NCBI GenBank assembly: GCA_945875845.1
Contig: CAMCMB010000068.1
Span: 1 to 40,496, forward strand
Direction: 5' to 3'
DNA from: Pirellula staleyi DSM 6068
Lineage (GTDB): Bacteria; Planctomycetota; Planctomycetia; Pirellulales; Pirellulaceae
DNA length: 40,496 nt
The first letter of the stretch is position 1. The number at the start of each line of letters is the position of its first letter. The notes below the pieces were generated by a model, which did no database searches, was not told the DNA's origin, and saw nothing but the letters and a program-made list of their open reading frames with translations. Below are positions 15,731 through 23,791 of the stretch, piece after piece. Position numbers and translations under genes: made by a program.

Positions 15731-17407
15731 TCACTCGGCATTACTTTCAGCTCGACGCAGCTTCCAAAACTGCTCAGCATCCGCGATCCACGGCTTCATT
15801 TGCTCGAGCTCCTTCGGAACTGCGGCAATAGCCGCCTTGGATTTCGCAAGCCAATCCTCAAAAAAATCAACGGCTCGACGTGATACCCGGGGCTTTCCGT
15901 CAAACTCAAAGTAAAAGGGAGCCGTGGTCGCTAGCCGGTACCCTTTTTCATGCGCCGTTACCACCCGAATCACGAGCCAACCCGATTGATCGATTTCCAT
16001 CGGCGGAAATTCTCCGCGTTTGTAATGGTCTTCGAGTTTGGCACTGTACATCGTTTCACCATTGAAGATTACGTCCAAGTAGTCGACCGGCTCTCGCACC
16101 GAAAGCGAAACGCCAATGTCAATCGGAATCGGTTGACCACGGTAACTTGCTTGCACACTTCCAGGCGGCAGCGCATTGACATTGGCCCGAAGCAACGGAC
16201 CGTTGGTAACCATCGTGCGACCCTTCGAGATCGCTTGCCACCAAAGCGTTTCGGTCAGTTCTTCCTCCGAATAGACGTAAACTCGATTGTAGCCAACATG
16301 CGTATCGTTTACGGCAAAGTCGCTGCCCGCAGTGGGTGTTAGTCGGAGTCCAGCCTCGAGCATTTGCCAATAAAGATATTCGGTCAAGCGTCCGACACCG
16401 CGAGCGTTCTTGAACTTCAGCTCCTCCTCAACGTCGATTGGGGCAAAGAGTTCGCTTACATCGCGTTGCTTGCCTCGTGTGATTTGAATTTTGCCGCCAA
16501 GGGTCTTGCTCCCCTTATCACTCGCCAGCACAAATCGGTCGTCGTTGTTCGGGCGATTGAAGGTGGAAAGCAACTGGACGGACCGAATCGATTCATTTCC
16601 AAGTAAAATCGGAACGTCACGGTCCCACAACCGAACAAGTTCAGGAATCACCCCCTCGGTATGCTTGGCCTTGTCGAGAAGTTCGGCGGCCATGGCCGCA
16701 GTCATCGTCGCTGCCTGCACGGCTTGTGCGGCAGGAGGTTCTCGATGCAGCAGGATCGATCCGTGTTGCCATTCCAGCAATCGACTTGTCGTATGAAGTT
16801 TGAGACCCATGGACTCGGCGCCGTTCACGATGGCCTCTTCGACTCGGTCTTTCGATTTCGATGGCTTGGTCTGTTTGGGTGTTGCCGCTTGGGTTTCCTC
16901 GGGAGAAGAAACGGACACGACCAGGTCGACCGCATCGGCTAGTTGCCAACGCGAAAGCGACGTGATGGGGAGGCTAGATAGATGGTCACCGCTAAACCAG
17001 TGTTCGGCATGCATGTCGATGGCTCGCGGGACTTCCACCAGAACAACATCCTTGGCTCGCGGCTCGATGGTAAAGCCCCCTCGTATTTCAGTGAACTCAG
17101 GCCCACGTCGGACCATGAATTCATAATCACCATTGGCCAACGGAAGCGGAAATCTGGGTTCGGCAAGCCATTGATCTCCTGAGAAGAGAAGTTTTTTAGG
17201 CCGAGCAACTTTTCGGGTCGACTTGGTAAACATTATCCTTGCCAAGATAGGTTCCCCGCTCACGCTGTCAACGAACTCCATATCGACGGAGCCTTGCGCG
17301 CCGACCCATTGCCCGTTCCCAATTGCGATCAAGCAGAATCCAAGAACTGCCCTAAGGACTTGCGAGCCGGAACGGGGCGGCATTGCGCCGGTGAAACATG
17401 CAATCAT
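15731..17407 (-). CDS. Exported CehA/McbA-like (PHP-type) protein
   Basis: About 558 residues with an N-terminal hydrophobic signal region (roughly 15-40, LRAVLGFCLIAIGNG). A beta-rich domain covers about 45-130. A core follows with DMHAEHWFSGDHL (about 130-142) and PTAGSDFAVNDTHVGYNRVYV near 365-385, which resembles metal-binding parts of CehA/McbA-family PHP metallohydrolases. Then come TLWWQAISKGRTMVTNGP and a C-terminal beta-sandwich. In the family these enzymes hydrolyse phosphoesters or carbamates, but the classic PHP HxH motif reads MHAEHW here, so activity is uncertain. An Ala-rich segment (AAQAVQAATMTAAMAAELL) lies in the middle. The start is ambiguous: ATG 17407 (used), ATG 17383, or a TTG at 17416. 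It heads the minus-strand series with the PQQ proteins and is 127 bp from the next gene. Confidence 0.65.
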   Translation of the reverse strand: MIACFTGAMPPRSGSQVLRAVLGFCLIAIGNGQWVGAQGSVDMEFVDSVSGEPILARIMFTKSTRKVARPKKLLFSGDQWLAEPRFPLPLANGDYEFMVRRGPEFTEIRGGFTIEPRAKDVVLVEVPRAIDMHAEHWFSGDHLSSLPITSLSRWQLADAVDLVVSVSSPEETQAATPKQTKPSKSKDRVEEAIVNGAESMGLKLHTTSRLLEWQHGSILLHREPPAAQAVQAATMTAAMAAELLDKAKHTEGVIPELVRLWDRDVPILLGNESIRSVQLLSTFNRPNNDDRFVLASDKGSKTLGGKIQITRGKQRDVSELFAPIDVEEELKFKNARGVGRLTEYLYWQMLEAGLRLTPTAGSDFAVNDTHVGYNRVYVYSEEELTETLWWQAISKGRTMVTNGPLLRANVNALPPGSVQASYRGQPIPIDIGVSLSVREPVDYLDVIFNGETMYSAKLEDHYKRGEFPPMEIDQSGWLVIRVVTAHEKGYRLATTAPFYFEFDGKPRVSRRAVDFFEDWLAKSKAAIAAVPKELEQMKPWIADAEQFWKLRRAESNAE

Positions 17408-17772
17408 CGATCTCAACGGTATTCCATCTCGACTTTCAAGTGGGTGAGAATGCTAGGACCGTTCGATAATGAATGGTCCGAGAGTCGCCTTTCGCTCCTA
17501 AGCTGTGAATTTCATCGTCGCCTTTCGCTCCTAGGATGTAAAAAAATGCTTGGGTCATCACCGGAGGGCTCGCGCCCTGCCGCTACATTTGGTAGCGGAA
17601 CGGCGCGAGCCGTCCGGTGAGTGGATAATCCGCGTCACGATCGATGAAAATAGACTCAATTTTCGGAGAATCATTAAAGCTTATCGCATTGGATTTATGG
17701 CGTCGCCGGTGCCAACTTCGCGAAGGCACATCGATTACTGTCCTAATCAGCCGGAACGCGCTAGCGTCCGGT
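17408..17772. other. Gene-free stretch with two repeat types
   Basis: Upstream of the PHP-like gene and downstream of the flippase gene. It holds a direct repeat GTCGCCTTTCGCTCCTA at 17484-17500 and 17517-17533 (33-bp period) and the 63-bp hairpin at 17558-17620. From 17621 to 17772 I see nothing recognisable. The hairpin is well placed to end the flippase transcript. Confidence 0.6.
17558..17620. repeat. 63-bp imperfect palindrome (TCACCGGAGGGCTCGCGCC family)
   Basis: The left arm starts TCACCGGAGGGCTCGCGCC. The right arm ends GGCGCGAGCCGTCCGGTGA. The middle is CCGCTAC-attt-GGTAGCGG, so nearly the whole 63 bp folds on itself with a few mismatches. A related copy occurs at 2645-2717. This type of 'CCGGACGGCTCGCGCC' palindrome looks like a dispersed, non-coding family. 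Confidence 0.75.
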
Positions 17773-18756
17773 TTATCCACACGGCAGGTTTTTTCTGCCG
17801 AAACCGGTGAAATAGTAGACTGCACCGATCAAGGCAACGCACACGAGCAGTGCCCGAAACACGCTTGCCATAATCAATCCGGAGTAGCTTTTCGGTAGAT
17901 CAGGTAGTTCTTGAAACAGGCTCTGGATGGCTATTTCTTGTACCCCCACTCCGCCAGGGGTTAGGGGCAATGTGGCTGCCGCCATCGCAGGCGGGATCGT
18001 CATAAAGTGTTGACCCACCGTCGGGCTTTCGGCATAAAGCGAGTTGGAAATCAACGTACAGCCGAGCGTCAAACAGCAATGCACCAAAATGCTTGAACCT
18101 ATGAGTTCGACAACGAGTCGCGGTCTGCCTTGAAAAATCATGCAAGCATGTGCGGCGCGATGCAGAATATGACCAGCGATCGGAAGCCTGGTCAGCCACT
18201 TGATAGGTACCTGGTGTCCAACCAAAACGATTAGGAGAACCCCCGATACACCTAGGGCGCTGAGCACTATCGCACTCATCCAAATCCACTTCATTCTGGG
18301 TGAGAGGGCTGTTGCCAGGGAAAGGCTAAAGCCGGCGACTAGAACGAGCCCCAGCAATCCAATGGCTCGATCCACCAACACCGAAGCGACAATTTCGGCC
18401 CGTTTCTTATCTGCGTTCCTTGCCGCTTCGATCGCTTTGAAAACATCACCACCGACGGAGCCGACACTCACCAAATTAAGCAATGTTCCAAGAAACCCCA
18501 ATCGTATTGCCTCCGCCAATCGGAAAGGGACGTCTAAGGCATGAACGAGACGCTGCCATCGCCAATACGTAATCAAATGAGCTACAAGAATGACGACAAA
18601 AGCTTGACCAAGAAGCCACCAGTTTTTCTCCTGTGCGACCAACACCTCCCAGTCCTTCTTTGGAAAAGTCGCAATGATCCAAATGATAATTGCCGCAAGA
18701 ATGACGAGCTTGGCGACCGCGATGACCGAGGACTTAACTTTAGACTTGGGCAGCAT
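17773..18756 (-). CDS. YbhN/UPF0104-like flippase-domain membrane protein
   Basis: A 327-residue integral membrane protein with about eight hydrophobic segments of the lysylphosphatidylglycerol synthase transmembrane (LPG_synthase_TM, YbhN/AglD) family. Visible landmarks are HLITYWRWQRLVHAL near 59-73, the stretch GTLLNLVSVGSVGGDVFKA near 90-108 and the typical LPLTPGGVGVQE near 274-285. Members of the family have been linked to lipid or glycolipid transfer across the inner membrane; the substrate here is unknown. The ATG at 18756 is preferred. An open frame extends upstream to 18954, but it reads through the metK terminator hairpin (18763-18805), so the extension is not credible. It is 144 bp downstream of metK. 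Confidence 0.85.
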   Translation of the reverse strand: MLPKSKVKSSVIAVAKLVILAAIIIWIIATFPKKDWEVLVAQEKNWWLLGQAFVVILVAHLITYWRWQRLVHALDVPFRLAEAIRLGFLGTLLNLVSVGSVGGDVFKAIEAARNADKKRAEIVASVLVDRAIGLLGLVLVAGFSLSLATALSPRMKWIWMSAIVLSALGVSGVLLIVLVGHQVPIKWLTRLPIAGHILHRAAHACMIFQGRPRLVVELIGSSILVHCCLTLGCTLISNSLYAESPTVGQHFMTIPPAMAAATLPLTPGGVGVQEIAIQSLFQELPDLPKSYSGLIMASVFRALLVCVALIGAVYYFTGFGRKNLPCG

Positions 18757-18762
18757 ATTTTT

Positions 18763-18805
18763 GAAAAACAAAAACCTCGGTGGTCCGTACACTGGTCCAC
18801 CGAGG
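18763..18805 (-). terminator. Rho-independent terminator of metK
   Basis: On the minus strand the stem CCTCGGTGG (18797-18805) pairs with CCACCGAGG (18775-18783) around a 13-base loop and is followed by TTTTTGTTTTTC. A perfect 9-bp GC-rich stem plus T-run is a textbook intrinsic terminator. It lies about 95 bp after the metK stop and just before the flippase start codon, so the two genes are transcribed separately or the second one has its own promoter within or after the hairpin. Confidence 0.9.
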
Positions 18806-18899
18806 TAGAAACAAATACCAATTTTTTTGTCGAAACTTCTCGCCGATTGCAACCGTCCGGTTCTAGGGCTCTGCCCTGAAACCCCGTTGGTTCGCCCAG

Positions 18900-20069
18900 T
18901 TAGGCTGCGCGAACTGCTGCAGCAAGTTTTGATGCGTTGGAAGTATCTTCCCATGTGAACTCGGGGTCGTTTCGACCGAAGTGACCGCCAGCAGCAGTTT
19001 TGCGGTAGATCGGGCGTCGCAGTTTCAAGTACTCGATGATTCCACGCGGAGTCAGATCATAAAATTTCTGCACGACTTCGCAAATCTTTTCGTCGCTGAC
19101 TTTGCCGGAGCCTTGTGTGTCAACGCGAACACTAACCGGCTTGCTCACACCGATCGCGTAGGCGAGTTGGATTTCACATCGATCCGCCAACCCGGATGCT
19201 ACGATGTTCTTTGCGACGTGGCGAGCCATATAGGCTGCGCTTCGATCCACCTTGGTCGGATCCTTGCCGCTAAACGCACCGCCGCCATGTCGTCCCCATC
19301 CACCGTAGGTATCGACAATAATCTTTCGTCCTGTCAGACCGCTATCGCCGTGCGGGCCACCGACGACGAAATTACCGGTTGGGTTAATATGGTAGGTGAT
19401 GTCGTCCTTGATCATGCTGGCCGGCAAGCATGGCTTCACGATCTTTTCGATGACGTACTCTCGAATTTCCTTTTGACTGACGTGTGGAGCGTGCTGTGTT
19501 GACACGACAACATTGTTGATTCCGATCGGCGTAAAGTCATCGTATGCAACAGAGACTTGACTCTTGGAGTCGGGTCTTAGCCAGTCCACTTCCTTCTTGA
19601 AGCGGGCTTCGGTCAATCGGTTGGTAATACGGTGAGCCAACGCGATGGGTAGTGGCATCAACTCTGGCGTGTCGTTGCATGCATATCCAAACATCAAGCC
19701 TTGGTCACCGGCTCCGGTGTCTTTGCTGTCCGTGGAACTGTCGACACCCATCGCAATGTCAGGGCTCTGTCGATCCAAAGCAACCATTACATTGCAGGTC
19801 CGGCCTGAAATGCCGGCTTCGTCATCGTCGTATCCGACATCGAGAATGGCTTGTCGAACGATGTCGGAGTAATTCACCACGGCCTTGGTCGTGATCTCCC
19901 CAACAATCAGCGCGAGTCCGGTTGTCACCACGGTTTCGCAAGCCACGCGGCTCATAGGGTCTTGTGCCAGCAAAGCGTCCAACACACTGTCGGAGATTTG
20001 GTCAGCCAGTTTGTCTGGGTGACCCATCGATACTGATTCGCTTGTAAATAGATATTTGCCCGAAGCCAC
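18900..20069 (-). CDS. metK: S-adenosylmethionine synthetase
   Basis: MetK (389 aa, normal length) makes S-adenosylmethionine from ATP and methionine in the cytoplasm, releasing phosphate and pyrophosphate. Family motifs are [20 protein letters not shown] at 8-27 (methionine/ATP binding), [12 protein letters not shown] near 118-129, the P-loop-like [19 protein letters not shown] (GGGAFSGKD is diagnostic) near 261-279, and a C-terminal GHFGR. The start is GTG at 20069, supported by GGGAGGT a few bases upstream; no ATG fits. No SAM riboswitch structure was recognised in the leader. The transcript ends at the terminator at 18763-18805. Confidence 0.97.
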   Translation of the reverse strand: MASGKYLFTSESVSMGHPDKLADQISDSVLDALLAQDPMSRVACETVVTTGLALIVGEITTKAVVNYSDIVRQAILDVGYDDDEAGISGRTCNVMVALDRQSPDIAMGVDSSTDSKDTGAGDQGLMFGYACNDTPELMPLPIALAHRITNRLTEARFKKEVDWLRPDSKSQVSVAYDDFTPIGINNVVVSTQHAPHVSQKEIREYVIEKIVKPCLPASMIKDDITYHINPTGNFVVGGPHGDSGLTGRKIIVDTYGGWGRHGGGAFSGKDPTKVDRSAAYMARHVAKNIVASGLADRCEIQLAYAIGVSKPVSVRVDTQGSGKVSDEKICEVVQKFYDLTPRGIIEYLKLRRPIYRKTAAGGHFGRNDPEFTWEDTSNASKLAAAVRAA

Positions 20070-20156
20070 CGAACCGACCTCCCTCGAAGGTTATTCGAGA
20101 ATGAAGATTTGAGAAGAAACTGCTAACTACGACACCGCATAGTGTACCTGCCGTTT

Positions 20157-20318
20157 TCATTTGGAAAAGGCAAAAACCTTGTCAAAACCCTCGGTACGAC
20201 CTGCAAAATCCATAAGCTTGAGCGAATCCCACCATTTCAAGGCGATAAATGTTGTGTATTCCTCAATGCCTATCACGGTGCGATGTATCTTTCCGTTGCC
20301 TAGAACTTGAATTCCGTT
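20157..20318 (-). pseudogene. Fragment resembling an antibiotic-biosynthesis-monooxygenase (ABM) domain
   Basis: The last ~53 codons of a minus-strand frame read NGIQVLGNGK, then YTTFIALKWWDSLKLMDFAG and end FDKVFAFSK. This matches in layout the C-terminal half of small ABM/YgiN-like proteins ('V.L...D..EF....W.S...I..FAG.D...A'). The N-terminal half of such a ~100-residue protein is not found upstream; the frame continues with unrelated sequence overlapping the start of the gene at 20351. It is probably a decayed remnant. Confidence is limited because the match is by pattern only. Confidence 0.4.
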
Positions 20319-20350
20319 TCTTATTTTTCTTACACACTGGATCAGCGAGA

Positions 20351-21061
20351 ATGATACAGCCGCTTCCACGGTCAGACTCTGAACCTCGTTTCGCTTGCTC
20401 AAACGCCTGGAGCTCATGGTGGACTGAGCCCACTTTACGGGCTGGCATTTTGGACGCTTTTGAGCGCATCGCGATCGTGATTCTCTTCACGAGTTTCCTA
20501 AACGCCTTGGTCACGTCGATGATCACCTCCTTTCACGCGGGGCAGGCGGTTGTGATTGGCGACATCATGTTGTTGATTACGGAAACGATGATGGTCGTTT
20601 TGGTTTTGTTCCGACGTGGCGCTAAAAATTTGTCGTTGCGCCCTTTGGACTGGGGGCTCGCCTTCTCGGCAACGTGCATGTCGTTGCTGGCTCGTCCATA
20701 CGCCGGTCAACCACACGCTTGGGACGGGATTGCGGTCCTGTTGACGATCGCAGGGCTATCCACTCAGTTGTACTCAAAGTTGACGCTTGGACGTCGTTTC
20801 GGATTGGTTGCAGCCAATCGCGGCATTTGTATTTCGGGCCCATATCGCTTGGTAAGACACCCCATCTACATGGGGTATATTTTGCTTCACGCTGGATTTT
20901 TCTTGCTGAATCCAACCGCTTGGAATCTTGGTGTGTTCGCCATCCTGTACACCATCAAAATCCCTCGAATCCTTGCCGAAGAGCGGCTTCTCGGCCAAGA
21001 TCCTGACTATCGAAACTACATGCAAAAGGTCCGGTCGAGGCTCATCCCTGGCTTGTTCTAA
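20351..21061 (+). CDS. Isoprenylcysteine carboxyl methyltransferase-like membrane protein
   Basis: A 236-residue membrane protein with about five hydrophobic segments and the ICMT/PEMT-family C-terminal signature: GPYRLVRHPIYMGYILLHAG (about 165-184), then EERLLGQDPDYRNYMQKVRSRLIPGLF at the end. In related proteins RHP and EE contact SAM and the acceptor substrate. In bacteria the acceptor is usually unknown (lipid or small thiol-like molecules). ATG 20351 is chosen: upstream codons from 20249 look unlike protein and overlap the ABM remnant. Presence next to metK may be coincidental, since that gene is transcribed the other way. Confidence 0.82.
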   Translation: MIQPLPRSDSEPRFACSNAWSSWWTEPTLRAGILDAFERIAIVILFTSFLNALVTSMITSFHAGQAVVIGDIMLLITETMMVVLVLFRRGAKNLSLRPLDWGLAFSATCMSLLARPYAGQPHAWDGIAVLLTIAGLSTQLYSKLTLGRRFGLVAANRGICISGPYRLVRHPIYMGYILLHAGFFLLNPTAWNLGVFAILYTIKIPRILAEERLLGQDPDYRNYMQKVRSRLIPGLF

Positions 21062-21090
21062 AACCGGCGGACTCGAACGGAAAGGTGAAC

Positions 21091-21411
21091 ATGAATCGTA
21101 GCCACGCTTTGATGCTGTTGTCGGAATGCACTGGCGATGATATTTGGTCTATTGAGTACTGCATCCAAAGGCTTGTTCCAGAAGCCTGGATCAAACAATT
21201 GCAGGACGCTTACGAAAGCGGCTTCGATTCGAACGACGCTACGATCTTCTATCGCGAAAAACTCGTAAGCCAATTCGAGGGCGTCCGCGACGTGGACCTT
21301 GCGTGCAAGCTCGGCCAGTTTCTGGGACTCGATGTCGACCGAATCGTGTCGTCGCAACATTCACGAACCAGTGTTGTGCGAGCCATTCGCGAAGCTGTGG
21401 AAGAGTCCTGA
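21091..21411 (+). CDS. Small protein of unknown function
   Basis: A 106-residue, mainly helical soluble protein starting MNRSHALMLLSECTGDDIWS. I recognise no domain. The ATG at 21091 follows GGAAAGG closely, better than the GTG at 21085. The composition is typical of a real protein (balanced, acidic C-terminus ending AVEES), with no signal peptide or membrane segment. It starts about 30 bp after the methyltransferase-like gene on the same strand, so the two may be co-transcribed. Similar short orphan proteins occur widely in planctomycetes, but I cannot assign one. Confidence 0.65.
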   Translation: MNRSHALMLLSECTGDDIWSIEYCIQRLVPEAWIKQLQDAYESGFDSNDATIFYREKLVSQFEGVRDVDLACKLGQFLGLDVDRIVSSQHSRTSVVRAIREAVEES

Positions 21412-21415
21412 TCTG

Positions 21416-21571
21416 AGGGAGAGCGAGGCTCCTGCCGAGCTATTTACGCAATGGTTCGGCAGGAGCCTCACCCTCCCAGAGCAATGGTTCGGCAGGAGCC
21501 TCACCCTCCCAGAGCAATGGTTCGGCAGGAGCCTCACCCTCCCAGAGCTAAAATCGCAATGGTTCGGCAGG
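21416..21571. repeat. Three-and-a-half 33-bp tandem repeats facing an inverted copy
   Basis: Three adjacent identical 33-bp units lie at 21448-21480, 21481-21513 and 21514-21546, each beginning GCAATGGTTCGGCAGGAGCC and ending CTCCCAGA. A partial fourth (16 bp) lies at 21556-21571. An inverted, slightly diverged copy, GAGGGAGAGCGAGGCTCC then TGCCGAGC, lies at 21416-21440, so the block can form long alternative hairpins. The unit length is a multiple of three, and one frame reads WFGRSLTLPEQ repeatedly, but this is not judged to be a protein. It follows the stop of the small gene directly. Confidence 0.85.
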
Positions 21572-21699
21572 TAAAGCTCCACGTTTGTTGCATGTTCAGC
21601 ATGTAGGGATAAAAAGCTCAATTCCGATGCCTACGAATGCCGATCCTACCGTCAATCGCAATTGCGAAGACATTTCGTATTAAACCGGGGGGTTCAGTC

Positions 21700-22029
21700 A
21701 TGGTACGCAAGGCCTTATTGGTCGCTGCACTAGCAATTGTCGCTGGTCTAGCAACTTCAAACGAAACTCAAGCCCAACAGGCGCAAGCTTACGGCCAAGC
21801 ATGGGGTGGTGCTGCTAGCAATCGCGACTACCAGCGATTCAACCACTACCCCTACGTTTACTATCCGCAGAATTTCTACGGTAACGATTATTACAAAAGC
21901 AGTGATAGCCTCTATTATCGCTACCCTGCAGAAATGCAGATCCCGGTCTACAACCGCAAGTGGTATAACTACTATCCGTCCAATCAGCGATACCACTGGG
22001 GACATCAATTTTTGACCGACGTGTTCTAG
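21700..22029 (+). CDS. Small exported Tyr-rich protein ('calmodulin-binding-like' of planctomycetes)
   Basis: A 109-residue exported protein: signal peptide MVRKALLVAALAIVAGLATS, cleaved around ETQAQQ, then a mature part extremely rich in Tyr and Asn with HYPYVYYPQNFYG, SDSLYYRYPAEMQIPVYN and a C-terminal HWGHQFLTDVF. I recall close relatives annotated in Rhodopirellula-type genomes as calmodulin-binding protein, a label without experimental support that I know of. It probably sits in the cell envelope. ATG 21700 is chosen because the signal sequence begins there and a G-rich stretch precedes it. A strong terminator follows at 22062-22098, so it is a single-gene transcript. Confidence 0.8.
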   Translation: MVRKALLVAALAIVAGLATSNETQAQQAQAYGQAWGGAASNRDYQRFNHYPYVYYPQNFYGNDYYKSSDSLYYRYPAEMQIPVYNRKWYNYYPSNQRYHWGHQFLTDVF

Positions 22030-22061
22030 TCACGCCTGTTCGTGCGCGAAACAATTCCCGC

Positions 22062-22098
22062 AACACTGCGATGGTCTACGGATCTCGCAGTGTTTTTT
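22062..22098 (+). terminator. Rho-independent terminator
   Basis: AACACTGCGA (22062-22071) pairs perfectly with TCGCAGTGTT (22084-22094 region) around a 12-base loop, followed by a TTTTT run. It lies about 35 bp after the stop of the Tyr-rich protein gene and before the regulator gene, ending the upstream transcript. Confidence 0.88.
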
Positions 22099-22165
22099 CG
22101 TTGAATGGGATTAAAATCAAAATTGCTTTTAACAATTTTTTTGTTGAACCGAAGATCACCCTGAG

Positions 22166-23710
22166 ATGGAAGACGTCAATCCAGCGGACCAACCCAATCG
22201 CTCCATCGCCAAAAGGCAAATTGCACGATTGCTTAGTGGTTCTTCCTACCCAATGTACGTGCTTTCTGAAGACGATACGTTAGTCTTTGCCAACGACGCC
22301 ATAGGAGCATTCGTGGGTCGATCGCCGGAAGGTTTGTTGGGACTTGACTGTTCCTCACCGATCCCAAAAGACGATGCATCGGACTCACGTTTGAAAGCAT
22401 TTTTGTCACTTCCCGTCGCTTGGTCGCGCAGGCATACTAAGATCGTGCCGTTCGTCAATCCATTTCAAAATGCGTCAATAGCGACTCCGATGGAAGCGAC
22501 GCTTGAAAACAATTCGGAAACCGTTCGATGCCTGATTCCCCTGGAGAATACAGGTGCCGGCTGCACGCTGTGTATTCTTTGTGATATGGATGATGCCGAC
22601 TCTTTGCGCAGATCTGACGAACACGCTGCGATCGTTCAGCATATGGTCATGGAATCGCGAAATCGGTACGCACACTTGAATGAGCTATGGTTTCTCCAGG
22701 GCAAATCTGCTCTCACTCGTCGCGCGTTGGAACAAACTCAATTGGCTATCGCGAACTCCTATCCGATAACCATTCTGGGTGCCAATGGTTCGGGAAAGAC
22801 GTGGCTTGCACAGGCTATTCACGCACATCGATTTAATCCTTTCAACGCAGCGCAGTTCGATGGCAACTCCGCACTCATTCGAATCGAGTGCGGACTAATG
22901 GATGCGGACTTGCTTCAAAGCATGTTGGAGCTCATCCATGAATCAATCAAGGATGAGTCAAAGCACCCAGTTATCCTGCTGGATGGACTTGAACTGCTTC
23001 CGGATGGATGTCTCAACATGCTATCGAGTTACCTAACCAAGAATTCACGAATCCGCTGCATCACGACTTGTGTCCCGGATGAGATTTCCGCCCAAAGGGC
23101 TCAGGACGCAGCTTGGAAGGAAATCGTGCTTCGGTCAAGCACGATTCGAATCGAGTTGCCTCGTTTGACCGAGCGTATCGAAGATTTTCGTATCCTTATC
23201 AACGCATGGTTCGAAACGCAACCAAGAAATGGGCGAAGCGGTCGGGAATTCACGGCCGAGTTTGTCGATGCGCTCATCGCCTATCCATGGCCTGAGGATA
23301 TCGAAGAGTTCGCAAGCGTCCTGTCGATTGCAATCAGCAACGCGAGCGATGGCGAATCGCTCGCGCCCCACCATTTACCGGTGAACATTCGCACCTGTGC
23401 TTCTTATTTTGAAAACAACAGTACTGATGATTCGGTGGACCTAGACGCAATCCTCGAGGATGTCGAGAGAACGATGATCCTCAGGGCGATAGAACGATTT
23501 CCGCAGAACAAGACATCGGCTGCGAAACTCCTCAATATTTCGCGGGCTCGCCTAATTCGGCGACTACAACAATGGAGAATTCAAGCGGATGGAGAATCCC
23601 AAATCGGCGATATCGGTGGAGACAACGGTGGAGACAACGGTGGAGACAACGGTGGAGACAACGACAATGACCGTGACAATGACCAGCCCGTGTTCAACGA
23701 AGTAACGTAG
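22166..23710 (+). CDS. Degenerate NtrC-like AAA+ regulator with PAS-like N-terminus and Fis-type HTH
   Basis: A 514-residue regulator. A PAS-like sensor covers about 20-140 (PMYVLSEDDTLVFANDA). An AAA+ domain covers about 185-400 with Walker A GANGSGKT at 205-212 and late features of sigma-54 activators (LPRLTERIEDFRIL, then YPWPEDIEEF). A Fis-type HTH follows at about 440-485 (LEDVERTMILRAIERF, NKTSAAKLLNISRARLIRRL). Two core elements are missing: the GAFTGA sigma-54 contact loop is deleted, and Walker B reads LLDG (271-274), without the catalytic Glu. It probably binds DNA and perhaps nucleotide, but not as a standard sigma-54 activator. The C-terminus carries four GGDN repeats and a DNDNDRDND tail encoded by 12-bp repeats (23615-23662). 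Confidence 0.82.
   Translation: MEDVNPADQPNRSIAKRQIARLLSGSSYPMYVLSEDDTLVFANDAIGAFVGRSPEGLLGLDCSSPIPKDDASDSRLKAFLSLPVAWSRRHTKIVPFVNPFQNASIATPMEATLENNSETVRCLIPLENTGAGCTLCILCDMDDADSLRRSDEHAAIVQHMVMESRNRYAHLNELWFLQGKSALTRRALEQTQLAIANSYPITILGANGSGKTWLAQAIHAHRFNPFNAAQFDGNSALIRIECGLMDADLLQSMLELIHESIKDESKHPVILLDGLELLPDGCLNMLSSYLTKNSRIRCITTCVPDEISAQRAQDAAWKEIVLRSSTIRIELPRLTERIEDFRILINAWFETQPRNGRSGREFTAEFVDALIAYPWPEDIEEFASVLSIAISNASDGESLAPHHLPVNIRTCASYFENNSTDDSVDLDAILEDVERTMILRAIERFPQNKTSAAKLLNISRARLIRRLQQWRIQADGESQIGDIGGDNGGDNGGDNGGDNDNDRDNDQPVFNEVT
23615..23662. repeat. Four exact 12-bp repeats (GGTGGAGACAAC)
   Basis: Units at 23615-23626, 23627-23638, 23639-23650 and 23651-23662 are identical and in frame, encoding GGDN four times near the C-terminus of the regulator. 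A related GACAATGACCGTGACAATGA stretch follows. Exact identity including third codon positions indicates recent slippage or expansion. Confidence 0.93.
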
Positions 23711-23791
23711 ACTGGCTGCCAGAGCGTCAATAAAAAACAGTCTTAGTTGCACGACGCTCAACTATCTTTTTCCTGCGACGCGGAGCGTCGC

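Noticed and set aside
20070-20156. SAM riboswitch in the metK leader
   Set aside because: The short leader shows no recognisable conserved stems, only a Shine-Dalgarno sequence.
21448-21571. Possible CRISPR array
   Set aside because: The 33-bp units are directly adjacent and identical, with no unique spacers and no cas genes.
21299-21574. Frame encoding repeated WFGRSLTLPEQ peptides
   Set aside because: The repeats exist because the 33-bp DNA unit is a multiple of three; the frame overlaps the small gene and has no start signal.
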